Part shown: piece by piece, positions 35,604 to 45,568 of the stretch | How positions within the stretch are numbered: the first letter of the stretch is position 1 | Layout: each line of letters starts with the position of its first letter | Origin: Fulvimonas sp. R45 | Lineage (GTDB): Bacteria > Pseudomonadota > Gammaproteobacteria > Xanthomonadales > Rhodanobacteraceae | Reading direction: 5' to 3' | Length of the DNA stretch: 64,000 bases | Assembly (NCBI RefSeq): GCF_030504985.1 | Contig: NZ_JASERU010000002.1 | Location: forward strand, 1-64,000 | Position numbers and translations under genes: made by a program | The notes under the pieces: model-generated | What the model saw: only the letters and a program-made list of their open reading frames with translations | The model's database searches: none | Told to the model about the DNA's origin: nothing

Positions 35604-37226
35604 TTAGCAAGGTGACAAGGTCACGCCCGCCTGTCGCAGGCGGATGCGAAGCGGCTCGAGTTCGCCGGCGTAGAAGCGGCCGCGCGCGGTGTCCTTGCGC
35701 ATCGGTTGCCGGACCTGGGCTGCGCTGGCGGTGCTGAGCACGGGCCGTTCGGTGGCATGGAATGCGAGGCAGGCCGGGTCGAACTCCAGATCGCAGAAAC
35801 GCAGAAGCTGCCGGATCTGCCCCTCGGGATCATCCTGCAGGTCCTCGTACCGCTGGTCGCGATAGTCTTGCGGGAAGCGTTCCTTCCAAAAGCGGCTCAG
35901 CCGGTCGTAGGCCGCATAGTGCAGGGCCATGTCGTCCAGGTCGTAGCTGAAGTTCGCACCGGCGCGGAACAGCTGGCGGTAGCAGGCGAAGCAGGTTTCC
36001 ACCGGGTCGCGTCGTGAATTGACGATCTTCGCGCCCGGCAGCATCGCCCTGATCGCACCGACGAAGGCCCAGTTGTCCAGGTTCTTGTCGGTGAAGCGCG
36101 GGCGCTGCCGCCGCCAGCGGCGGGTGCGCTCGAGGTATTCCCCGCCCAGCCGTGCCCAGTCTTCGGCAGTGGCCGCGGGGACCCATTGCGGGAACGGCAA
36201 GCCGCGACGTTTCGATTCCTCGCCGAGGATCCAAGGTAGATCGTCGATCTCGTTGGCCCCTTCGACCAGGGGATGCGAGGCCAGTATCTGTTCGAGCAGG
36301 GTCGAGCCCGACCGCGGCAGGCTCACGATGAAGATCGCCTCTTCGCCCAGGGAGCCGCGCAGCGGGCGGGGCGGTGTCGTGCCGAACGCGCGCATGATCG
36401 ATTCGACGCGCGCCGTTTCCTCCGCGGCGTTCCATGGCGAGGAACGGCGCTTGATGCCGTTGGCCTGGCGGAGGACGTCGAAGGCGGCGGGGTAATCTTT
36501 CTGGTCCTCCAGCGCCTTGGCCAGCGCGAAGCCGAACTGGGCGCGCGCGTCGGCGGGTGATTCTTCCCGGCGGAACAGTCCGCGGAGCCTAGTCACGTCC
36601 TCCATGGCAAAGGCTACGGTCTTCAGGTTGGCGAGCGCGAACCATGCCTTGGCGTTTGTGGGTTCCTGGCGAAGGACTTCCCGGTAATGGCTTACCGTCG
36701 ACGCCGTATCGCCGAGGTTGGCCAGCACGTCGGCAAGCGTGATGCGTGCCTTGACGTGCGTGGGAGCGAGCGAGAGCGCCTTCTCGAGTGCGCTCCTGGC
36801 CTCCGGGATACGGGCCGCGGCCTGCAGCGCGCGACCGAGGTTGTACCATGCCGCAGGGGCAAGCGGGGCCAGGTCGCAGGCTTCTTGCAGGCAGGCCAGC
36901 CCTTCTTCGGTGGCGCCACTGTCGAACAGGGCGCTGCCCAAGGCCATCCGGATGGTCGAATCGCGGGGTAGTGCCGCGCTGGCGTGCCGCAGATGCTCGA
37001 TGGCCACGGCGCTTTCGTCGCGGACGAGCGCAATGAAGCCCAGCAGGCGATGGGCTTCGGGGTTGCCGGGTTCCAGCGCCAGCAGGCCTGTTGCGGCGCG
37101 TTCGGCGACATCGAGACGCTGCTGCCTGAAGGCGTCGCCGGCTTCGCGCAACAGGCGCGCGGCAGGGGGGGAAGCCGCCCCGGCCGCGGCGCCGCGCAAG
37201 GGCGAAGGGTTGTCTCCGATGGCCAT
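35604..37226 (-). CDS. TPR-repeat sulfotransferase
   Basis: A 540-residue protein joining about six tetratricopeptide repeats (about 20-230; for example AWYNLGRALQAAARIPEARSALEKAL) to a C-terminal PAPS-dependent sulfotransferase domain. The 5'-phosphosulfate-binding loop is IVSLPRSGSTLLEQIL (near 300) and the 3'-phosphate-binding segment is NSRRDPVETCFACY. It would transfer sulfate from PAPS to an unknown acceptor, possibly a protein tyrosine or a glycan; the TPR part probably selects a partner. No signal peptide, so cytosolic. The start at 37226 (MAIGDNPS) lacks a clear Shine-Dalgarno. The Grx fusion gene lies 56 bases upstream on the same strand. Confidence 0.88.
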   Translation of the reverse strand: MAIGDNPSPLRGAAAGAASPPAARLLREAGDAFRQQRLDVAERAATGLLALEPGNPEAHRLLGFIALVRDESAVAIEHLRHASAALPRDSTIRMALGSALFDSGATEEGLACLQEACDLAPLAPAAWYNLGRALQAAARIPEARSALEKALSLAPTHVKARITLADVLANLGDTASTVSHYREVLRQEPTNAKAWFALANLKTVAFAMEDVTRLRGLFRREESPADARAQFGFALAKALEDQKDYPAAFDVLRQANGIKRRSSPWNAAEETARVESIMRAFGTTPPRPLRGSLGEEAIFIVSLPRSGSTLLEQILASHPLVEGANEIDDLPWILGEESKRRGLPFPQWVPAATAEDWARLGGEYLERTRRWRRQRPRFTDKNLDNWAFVGAIRAMLPGAKIVNSRRDPVETCFACYRQLFRAGANFSYDLDDMALHYAAYDRLSRFWKERFPQDYRDQRYEDLQDDPEGQIRQLLRFCDLEFDPACLAFHATERPVLSTASAAQVRQPMRKDTARGRFYAGELEPLRIRLRQAGVTLSPC

Positions 37227-37282
37227 GGTGATGGTTTCAGTGCATCGCCGGCGCCAGGCGGTGGTGGATGCCTCCGAGCGAC

Positions 37283-38206
37283 TCAGTGCCGGGACGCATC
37301 GGGTCCGGCCCCGGCCGCCCACGCCTCCATGCCGCCTTCCACGTTGTGCACCTGGCTGAAGCCGTGTGCCGCGAAGCGTCCGGCCACGCCTTGGCTGGAG
37401 ATGCCGTGCTGGCAGATGAAGGCCAGCGGGGTGTCCTTGGGCAGGGCGGCCAGCGCTTCGTAACCCTCGTCCTCCAGGATGCGCGCCTGCGGCAGCGCGG
37501 GCAGCTGGGTGCGGACGGCGGCGGGGCGCACGTCGATCAGGGTGATGCTGCCGTCGGCGAGGCGCCGCGCGAGTTCGTCCACGGCGAGCGGCTTCACTTC
37601 GTTCGCGCCGGGGAACTTCAGGCTCAGGCCCTCGCCCTGCACGGTGGAGACCCAGTCGATCACGATGCCCTTGGCGCGCTGGGCGCTGGCGGGATCGAAG
37701 TGCACTTCCAGCCCGTTCGCGTGAGCCACGATGTCGTGCTCGCCGGCGGGGGCGAGCTGGAAGCCGGCGCTGTGGTCGGGGCCGATCTCCAGGTGCAGCG
37801 CCAATCCTTCGGCGTTGGCCGTGCCCTGGCGGATCGCCTCGGCGGCCGGGTCGGTGATGGTAATGTCCGGCGGCGTGCGGTCAGGGGCGGCCAGGCCGAA
37901 CAGCTGGTGCAGTTCGCCGCTGCCGTACATCTGGCGGATGATGTCGGCACCGCCGACCAGCTCGCCGTCCACGTACAGCTGCGGGATGGTCGGCCACTGG
38001 CCGAATTCCTTGATGCCTTCGCGGATCTCGGGGTCGTCCAGCACGTTGACGGTGTGGTAATCCGGCAGCAGTTCGTTGAGCGTGTTGGTGGCGGCGGCGG
38101 AAAAACCGCACATCGGCTGCATGCGGTGGCCCTTCATGAACAGCACCACGCGGTGGTCCTTGAGCAGGGTTTCGATACGTTCGCGGGTGGTGGCGTCGAG
38201 GGACAT
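37283..38206 (-). CDS. Monothiol glutaredoxin / A-type-like / rhodanese fusion protein
   Basis: A 307-residue, three-domain cytosolic protein. Domain 1 (1-105) is a Grx4/GrxD-type monothiol glutaredoxin with the [2Fe-2S]-ligating CGFS motif (Cys33) and WPTIPQLYVDGELVGG. Domain 2 (about 112-200) resembles the HesB/IscA A-type fold (GIVIDWVSTVQGEGLSLKFPG) but has none of the cluster-binding cysteines, like the N-domain of NfuA. Domain 3 (about 205-300) is a rhodanese with catalytic Cys265 (ICQHGISS). The combination points to iron-sulfur cluster transfer with sulfur handling. Start ATG 38206, GGAG upstream. Confidence 0.9.
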   Translation of the reverse strand: MSLDATTRERIETLLKDHRVVLFMKGHRMQPMCGFSAAATNTLNELLPDYHTVNVLDDPEIREGIKEFGQWPTIPQLYVDGELVGGADIIRQMYGSGELHQLFGLAAPDRTPPDITITDPAAEAIRQGTANAEGLALHLEIGPDHSAGFQLAPAGEHDIVAHANGLEVHFDPASAQRAKGIVIDWVSTVQGEGLSLKFPGANEVKPLAVDELARRLADGSITLIDVRPAAVRTQLPALPQARILEDEGYEALAALPKDTPLAFICQHGISSQGVAGRFAAHGFSQVHNVEGGMEAWAAGAGPDASRH

Positions 38207-38279
38207 GGGAGGCTCCGGCAGGGAAACGCAATGATACCGCCGATATGCCGGCACGACGGCGTGGCTTCAAGCCGCAGCG

Positions 38280-38885
38280 TCAGGACGACGACAGCGCGTG
38301 CCGGGCGGCGGGCAGCGCCGCGGCGGCCCATAGGGCGTACTGCCCGGCATCGGGGTGAAGCCCGTCGTCGACCAGCAGGCCGGGATGGGAGCGCGAGATC
38401 GGCGTCACGTCGACCCAGGGGGCGCCCAGGCGCCGTGCCTCGTCGCGGGCGATGGCATTGTAGGCGTCCAGTTCGGCGGCGATGCGCGCGGGGTCGCGGT
38501 CCTGCCCGCGGGCGAACGCGGTGACGCCCCAGTCGGGAATCGACAGCACCAGCGCGCGCGCGGCGCGCCCGCCGGCGAGCGCCGCGGCCCGTTCCAGCAG
38601 GCGTCGGAATTCGCCGCGGTAGTCGTCCGCCGTGCGGCCACGGTACTGGTTGTTGACGCCGATCAGCAGGCTGACCAGGTCGTAGGGCGGGTCGAACGCG
38701 GCGGCGTCCATCGCCGCGGACAGCTCGTCGGTGGTCCAGCCGGTGGTGGCGAGGATGCGCGGTTCGGCCAGCGGCACGCCTTCGTCGCGCAGCATGGCGG
38801 CCAGGTGCACCGGCCAGCGCCCGGCCGGCTCGACGCCTTCGCCGATGGTGTAGGAGTCGCCGAGGGCGAGGTAGGTCAGGGGCAT
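38280..38885 (-). CDS. SGNH/GDSL-family hydrolase
   Basis: A 201-residue esterase or lipase-like hydrolase. Block I GDSYTIGEG carries nucleophile Ser11; block III holds VNNQYRGR (Asn of the oxyanion hole in GVNN); block V has DGLHPDAGQY with the catalytic Asp and His. No signal peptide, so a cytosolic enzyme of the lysophospholipase-like or carbohydrate esterase-like group; the substrate is unknown. It follows the aminotransferase gene on the same strand after a 118-base gap that contains a REP-like hairpin. Confidence 0.9.
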   Translation of the reverse strand: MPLTYLALGDSYTIGEGVEPAGRWPVHLAAMLRDEGVPLAEPRILATTGWTTDELSAAMDAAAFDPPYDLVSLLIGVNNQYRGRTADDYRGEFRRLLERAAALAGGRAARALVLSIPDWGVTAFARGQDRDPARIAAELDAYNAIARDEARRLGAPWVDVTPISRSHPGLLVDDGLHPDAGQYALWAAAALPAARHALSSS

Positions 38886-38972
38886 GGCGGGTTCCTTCCT
38901 GTTCTTTTTCCTGCGCCGGGTGGCGTTGGCTCGAACGGTGGACGAAGGAGCGGGGCAAGGGCGGTCCCCGCC

Positions 38973-38996
38973 CCCTCTCCCGCAAGCGGGAGAGGG
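38973..38996. repeat. REP-like palindrome
   Basis: Perfect 10-bp inverted repeat CCCTCTCCCG-CAAG-CGGGAGAGGG in the aminotransferase-hydrolase gap. A related unit lies at 45354-45373. Dispersed palindromes of this kind are common in xanthomonad intergenic DNA. Confidence 0.65.
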
Positions 38997-39003
38997 ATGC
39001 GAG

Positions 39004-40257
39004 TCATGCGACGGCGACGGCGCGCTGCGGCCGTTCGGCGGCCAGGCGGGCCAGCACGCGTTCCATGCGCACGAACACCTCGGCCAGGTCGGCTGGCTGG
39101 GGCAGCAGGGTCAGGCGCAGGTGGCGGCTGGCCGGCACGTTGAAGCTGCTGCCGGGCACCACCAGCACCGATTCCTCCTCCAGCAGGCGCAGCGCGAAGG
39201 CCTCGTCGTCGAAGGCGGCGATGCGGTCGGCGCGCACCTGCGGGAAGGCGTACAGCGCGCCGGCGGGCGCGACCACGTCGAGGTAGTCGCTGGCGGCGAC
39301 GCCTTCCAGGACCGTCCGCCGGGCCTCGTGCAGCCGCCCGCCGGGCGCGGTGAGCGCCTGGATGGTGGGCGCGCCCTGCAGCGCGGCGGGCACTGCCCAT
39401 TGCGCGGTGACGTTGGCGCACAGGCGCAGCGCAGCCAGCAGCTGCAGCGCATCGCGGTAGTCGGCGCCCGCCGCCGGGGCGCCGGACAGGCTCAGCCAGC
39501 CGACCCGGTAGCCGCAGGCGCGGTACACCTTGCTGAGGCCGCCGAAGCTGACGCAGGGCAGCTCGCCGGCCACCTCGGCCAGCGGCTGGAACGGCGTCCC
39601 GTCGTACAGCACCTCGTCGTAGATCTCGTCGGACAGCAGCAGCAGGCCGTGCCGCGAGGCCACCGCCACGATGCGCTCCAGCAGCGCGCGGGGATACACC
39701 GCGCCGGTGGGGTTGTTCGGGTTGATCAGCACCAGCGCCCGGGTACGCGGGGTCACCAGCGCCTCGATCTCGTCCGGGTCGGGCAGGTGGCCGTTCTCCG
39801 CCAGGCAGCGGTAGTAGCGCGGCACGCCGCCGTTGAGGATGGTGGCGGCGCTCCACAGCGGGTAGTCGGGGCTGGGCAGCAGCACCTCGTCGCCGGGTTG
39901 CAGCAGGGCGCGCAGGCTGAGGTCGATCAGTTCGCTGACGCCGTTGCCGACGAAGATGCGTTCCACCTCCACGTGCCGGGCGCCGCGGGCGCGCTGCTGC
40001 GCGGCGATCGCCTCGCGCGCCTGGTCCAGGCCCTGCTCGTGGCCGTAGGCCTCGCTGTCGCGCAGGTGGGCGGCGATCGCCTCGCGCAGGTGCGCCGGCG
40101 TCTCGAAGCCGTAGCGGCCGGGGTTGCCGATGTTGAGCTTGATGATCGGCCGACCGGCGGCCTCCAGCTCGCGCGCGCGGCGGGTCAACGCGCCGCGGAT
40201 CTCGTAGCGCACGTCCGCCAGGTGCGCACTGGGTCTGATCGAAGCCAACGCCGGCAT
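39004..40257 (-). CDS. Alanine/aspartate-type aminotransferase (AlaA-like)
   Basis: A 417-residue PLP-dependent fold-type I aminotransferase, closest in motifs to E. coli AlaA, which makes alanine from pyruvate and glutamate. Visible: NIGNPGRYGF near residue 43, YGHEQGLDQAREAIA, NPNNPTGAVYP with the PLP-phosphate Asn, SDEIYDEVLYDG with the pyridine-N Asp and Tyr, the Schiff-base Lys in GGLSKVYRACGYRVGW, and the carboxylate Arg near the C-terminus (HLRLTLLP). Start ATG 40257 (MPALASIRPSAHLADVRYEIRG) fits AlaA. Upstream, rsgA is divergent. Confidence 0.88.
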   Translation of the reverse strand: MPALASIRPSAHLADVRYEIRGALTRRARELEAAGRPIIKLNIGNPGRYGFETPAHLREAIAAHLRDSEAYGHEQGLDQAREAIAAQQRARGARHVEVERIFVGNGVSELIDLSLRALLQPGDEVLLPSPDYPLWSAATILNGGVPRYYRCLAENGHLPDPDEIEALVTPRTRALVLINPNNPTGAVYPRALLERIVAVASRHGLLLLSDEIYDEVLYDGTPFQPLAEVAGELPCVSFGGLSKVYRACGYRVGWLSLSGAPAAGADYRDALQLLAALRLCANVTAQWAVPAALQGAPTIQALTAPGGRLHEARRTVLEGVAASDYLDVVAPAGALYAFPQVRADRIAAFDDEAFALRLLEEESVLVVPGSSFNVPASRHLRLTLLPQPADLAEVFVRMERVLARLAAERPQRAVAVA

Positions 40258-40388
40258 CCCTCTTTGGTCCCGCCGGCGCCACTGCCGGCGTGCCGATGCT
40301 AGCAGCGTGATGCACCGCAGCGCGAGGCGCACGCCGGCGCGATTCCGGGCTATCCTCGGGCAACCCTGCCGGAGCCACGAACGCCCCC

Positions 40389-41444
40389 ATGACGGACGCC
40401 CAGACCCTCGAGCGCCTGCGCCGCATCGGCTGGCGCGGCGAGCAGCTGCCTGCCGCCGGCCTGCGCGTGGCCCGGGTGGCGGCGCAGCACCGTGCCGGCT
40501 ACGAGCTCCACGACGGCGAACAGAGCTTCGGCGCGCAGCCGGCCGGGCACTTCCTGAAGCGCGGGCTGGACCCGTCCGAACGTCCGGCCGTGGGCGATTT
40601 CGTGGAAGTGGAGACCGGCCATCCGCCGCACATCGTGCGCGTGCTGCCGCGGCGCACGATGCTGTTGCGGGCCGCCGCCGGCGAGCGCTACGAGCGCCAG
40701 CTGATTGCCGCCAACATCGACTACGTGCTGGTGCTCACCGGCCTGGACGGCGACTTCAACCCGGCGCGGATCGAGCGCTACCTGTCGCTCACCGAGGATT
40801 CCGGGGCGCAGCCGGTGGTGGTGCTGAGCAAGCTGGACGTGCACGCCGACGCCGCCGGCCGCATCGACGCACTGCGCGCGCGCCTGCCTGGGGGCACGCC
40901 CGTGCACGCCGTCAACGGCAAGGACCCGGCCAGCGTGGCGGTGTTGGCGCAGTACCTCAAGCCGGGCGACAGCGCGGTGCTGGTCGGTTCTTCCGGCGCC
41001 GGCAAGTCCACCCTCACCAACACCTTGCTCGGCGTGGACCGGATGGCCACCGGCGCGGTGCGCAGCCACGACAGCCGCGGCCGCCACACCACCACCCACC
41101 GAGCGCTGCTGCCGCTGCCCACCGGCGGCTGCCTGATCGACACGCCCGGCATGCGCGAGCTGAAGCTCACCGGCGAGGAAAACCTCGACCTGTTCGCCGA
41201 CATCGAGGCGCTGGCCGAGACCTGCCGCTTCGCCGACTGCGGCCATGGCAGCGAGCCGGGCTGCGCGGTGCAGGCCGCGCTGGACAGCGGCGAGCTGGCG
41301 CCCGAACGCTGGCGCAACTACCTCAAGCTGCGCGACGAGCGCGAGGAGCAGGCGGCCACGCTGGAGGCGCGCCTGCGCCGGCAACGCGGCGGCCGGCCGA
41401 TCGACCGGCCGCACACCACGCGCGGCAAGCGCGAGCGGGAGTGA
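40389..41444 (+). CDS. rsgA: Ribosome small-subunit-dependent GTPase RsgA
   Basis: A 351-residue circularly permuted GTPase that helps the 30S subunit mature. An N-terminal OB-fold (about 30-100) is followed by the G domain in permuted order: SKLD (G4), GSSGAGKST (G1, near 200), G2 Thr (HTTTH), DTPG (G3). A C-terminal zinc finger CRFADCGH...GC follows, then a basic tail (GGRPIDRPHTTRGKRERE). All motifs are intact. Start ATG 40389; no strong Shine-Dalgarno. The gene is divergent from the aminotransferase and followed by a large inverted repeat. Confidence 0.94.
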   Translation: MTDAQTLERLRRIGWRGEQLPAAGLRVARVAAQHRAGYELHDGEQSFGAQPAGHFLKRGLDPSERPAVGDFVEVETGHPPHIVRVLPRRTMLLRAAAGERYERQLIAANIDYVLVLTGLDGDFNPARIERYLSLTEDSGAQPVVVLSKLDVHADAAGRIDALRARLPGGTPVHAVNGKDPASVAVLAQYLKPGDSAVLVGSSGAGKSTLTNTLLGVDRMATGAVRSHDSRGRHTTTHRALLPLPTGGCLIDTPGMRELKLTGEENLDLFADIEALAETCRFADCGHGSEPGCAVQAALDSGELAPERWRNYLKLRDEREEQAATLEARLRRQRGGRPIDRPHTTRGKRERE

Positions 41445-41470
41445 GGTCCTTGCCCTGCGGTTTCCATGCC

Positions 41471-41570
41471 CGTCATTCCGGCGCAGGCCGGAATCCAGTG
41501 CCGACAGTGCACGGTTGTCGCGAAAACCTGCCGCTCCCGCTGCTGGATTCCGGCCTGCGCCGGAATGACG
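41471..41570. repeat. Paired 28-bp inverted repeats (dispersed element)
   Basis: CGTCATTCCGGC...GGAATCCAG at 41471-41498 is repeated exactly in inverse at 41543-41570, 44 bases apart. Each unit is itself built on ATTCCGGC / GCCGGAAT. The loop holds a smaller dyad CGACA / TGTCG. It lies between rsgA and the MATCAP-like gene, like the ATTCC-type repeats in many proteobacterial intergenic regions. Transcribed, it would make a very stable hairpin and could end or stabilise mRNA. Confidence 0.85.
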
Positions 41571-41610
41571 GTTCGGGGCTGAGCCTGGCTCGTGCCGGAA
41601 GACTATCGGC

Positions 41611-42882
41611 ATGAGCGTCGCCCCCGCCCTGCAACGCTACGCCGACCTCGACCGCCGCCTGCTGGCCGCGGTGAAGGGCATCCACATCCTGCCCACCGTG
41701 GCGTGGCCAGCCTCGCTGGAGAACCGCCTGATCGCGGATTACGCCGAAGGCCGCCACACCTTGCCCCGGGTGGACTACGCCCGCCCCGACCTGGCCGGGG
41801 CGCGCGCCGAGCTGGCGGCGATCGAGCGCACGGCGGACGACGGCGACCCGCTGGGCGACTACCTGCGCCGCACCGCCGAGTCCTGGCGCATCGCGGCGGA
41901 AATGCTGGAGGCAGTCGGCGGCGCCGGCGTCACCGCGCCGTCGATCGCGCTGTACGGGCGGCCGGGTGATCCGATCCCTGGCAGCGCGCGCAGCAACCTC
42001 GACGCCGCGCGCTACTTCGTGGAGCTGTCCGACGAACTGGGCGCCGACCTGCTGGCCGACGACGTCAGCGTGGACATCCCTGCCGCCGGCCTGCGCGACG
42101 AGCTGGCGACGACGCTGGACGGCTTCTTCGGCCCCGGCGTCATCGTGGTGGAGGTGGACCCGGAACTGACCGCCAAGGCGGCCGCGGGCGCCACCCGCAT
42201 CCGGCTGCGCGCCAACACCTGCTTCAGCGAATACGACCGCCACCAGCTGCTGGCGCACGAGGCCTTCGTGCATTCGCTCACCGCGTTGAACGGCCGCGAG
42301 CAGCCGCTGCTGGCCTCGCTGGCGCGCACTTCGCCGCGCGTCACCGCCACCCAGGAAGGACTGGCGGTGTTCGCCGAGCTGATGTCCGGCGCGATCGACA
42401 TCGCGCGCCTGAAGCGCATCAGCCTGCGCATCCTGGCCATCGACATGGCGCTCTCCGGCGCCGACTTCGTGGAGGTGTACCGCTTCTTCCACGAGCGCGG
42501 GCAGAGCGTGGCGGACAGCTTCCATTCCGCGCAGCGGGTGTTCCGCGGCGTGCCGACCACCGGCGGCGCGGCGTTCGCCAAGGACAACGTGTACCTGTCC
42601 GGCCTGCTCGACGTGCACACCTTCTTCCGCTGGGCGTTCCGCGAGCAGCGCATGGACCTGCTGCGCTACCTGTTCGCCGGCAAGCTGGCGCTGGCCGACG
42701 TGCTGAGCCTGGAGCCGCATTTCGCCAGTGGCGCGCTGGCGCCGCCGCGCTGGCTGCCGCCGTGGATGCGCCACGCGCACGGGCTGGCCGGCAAGCTGGC
42801 GTTCTCGGTGTTCGTCAACGGCATCCGCATGGGAAGGGTGGGTCCGGACGACCTGCTGCGCGAGCCGCCGGCCACCGCATAG
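41611..42882 (+). CDS. DUF1704 / MATCAP-like putative metallo-carboxypeptidase (QEGLA motif)
   Basis: A 423-residue protein of the DUF1704 family, named in bacteria for the QEGLA motif (here TQEGLAVF, near residue 248). It carries a gluzincin-like HEAFVH motif (His216, Glu217, His221), with QEGLA supplying the likely third ligand Glu. Eukaryotic members (MATCAP) are tyrosine carboxypeptidases acting on tubulin, so a peptidase role on protein C-termini is plausible here but untested. No signal peptide. Start ATG 41611 with GGAAG upstream. It stands between rsgA and the malic enzyme gene. Confidence 0.87.
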   Translation: MSVAPALQRYADLDRRLLAAVKGIHILPTVAWPASLENRLIADYAEGRHTLPRVDYARPDLAGARAELAAIERTADDGDPLGDYLRRTAESWRIAAEMLEAVGGAGVTAPSIALYGRPGDPIPGSARSNLDAARYFVELSDELGADLLADDVSVDIPAAGLRDELATTLDGFFGPGVIVVEVDPELTAKAAAGATRIRLRANTCFSEYDRHQLLAHEAFVHSLTALNGREQPLLASLARTSPRVTATQEGLAVFAELMSGAIDIARLKRISLRILAIDMALSGADFVEVYRFFHERGQSVADSFHSAQRVFRGVPTTGGAAFAKDNVYLSGLLDVHTFFRWAFREQRMDLLRYLFAGKLALADVLSLEPHFASGALAPPRWLPPWMRHAHGLAGKLAFSVFVNGIRMGRVGPDDLLREPPATA

Positions 42883-42983
42883 CGACACGCGCGGCGCCCG
42901 GGCGGGGCGGGCCCGGTGCTACCATGGCGCGGCGCCGCCGAGGCGGCGGCTTCCCTCCTCACCGCATCGATCCGACACCCCAG

Positions 42984-45263
<2,280 letters not shown>

Positions 45264-45568
45264 CGCGCGCAAAACAATGAAGCTGGCCTCGAAGCCGGGT
45301 ACAGCTTCATCCGGCAGCGTCTGGCAGGCGAACCCGCCTACCACCTTCGCCTCCTCTCCCCTCCGGGGAGAGGGCGTAGCGCTTCGCTACATCGCGGCCA
45401 TCGGATGAAAACCACACCCCATGCGCCGCCGCATGGACGACCATCGACGGACGTCCAATTGGCAGCCAAGCCCCGCGAGGGCTAGACTTGGCTGTCAGCC
45501 CGCTGCATCCCCGGCGGCAGGCTCCCTTCATCAGCATCTGCGCCGCACGGCGCCGCGGAGAATCTCCC
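45264..45568. other. maeB-aceE gap with hairpins
   Basis: No gene is seen. A 9-bp stem ATGAAGCTG / CAGCTTCAT with a 16-base loop (45277-45311) follows the maeB stop and could act as a terminator, though no T-run follows. A REP-like unit at 45354-45373 and a small dyad GTAGCG-CTT-CGCTAC at 45376-45390 come next. The remainder should hold the aceE promoter; none is obvious. Confidence 0.5.
45354..45373. repeat. REP-like palindrome, second copy
   Basis: CCTCTCCC-TCCG-GGGAGAGG, related to the unit at 38973-38996, with GGCGTAGCGCTTCGCTAC next to it. Confidence 0.55.
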
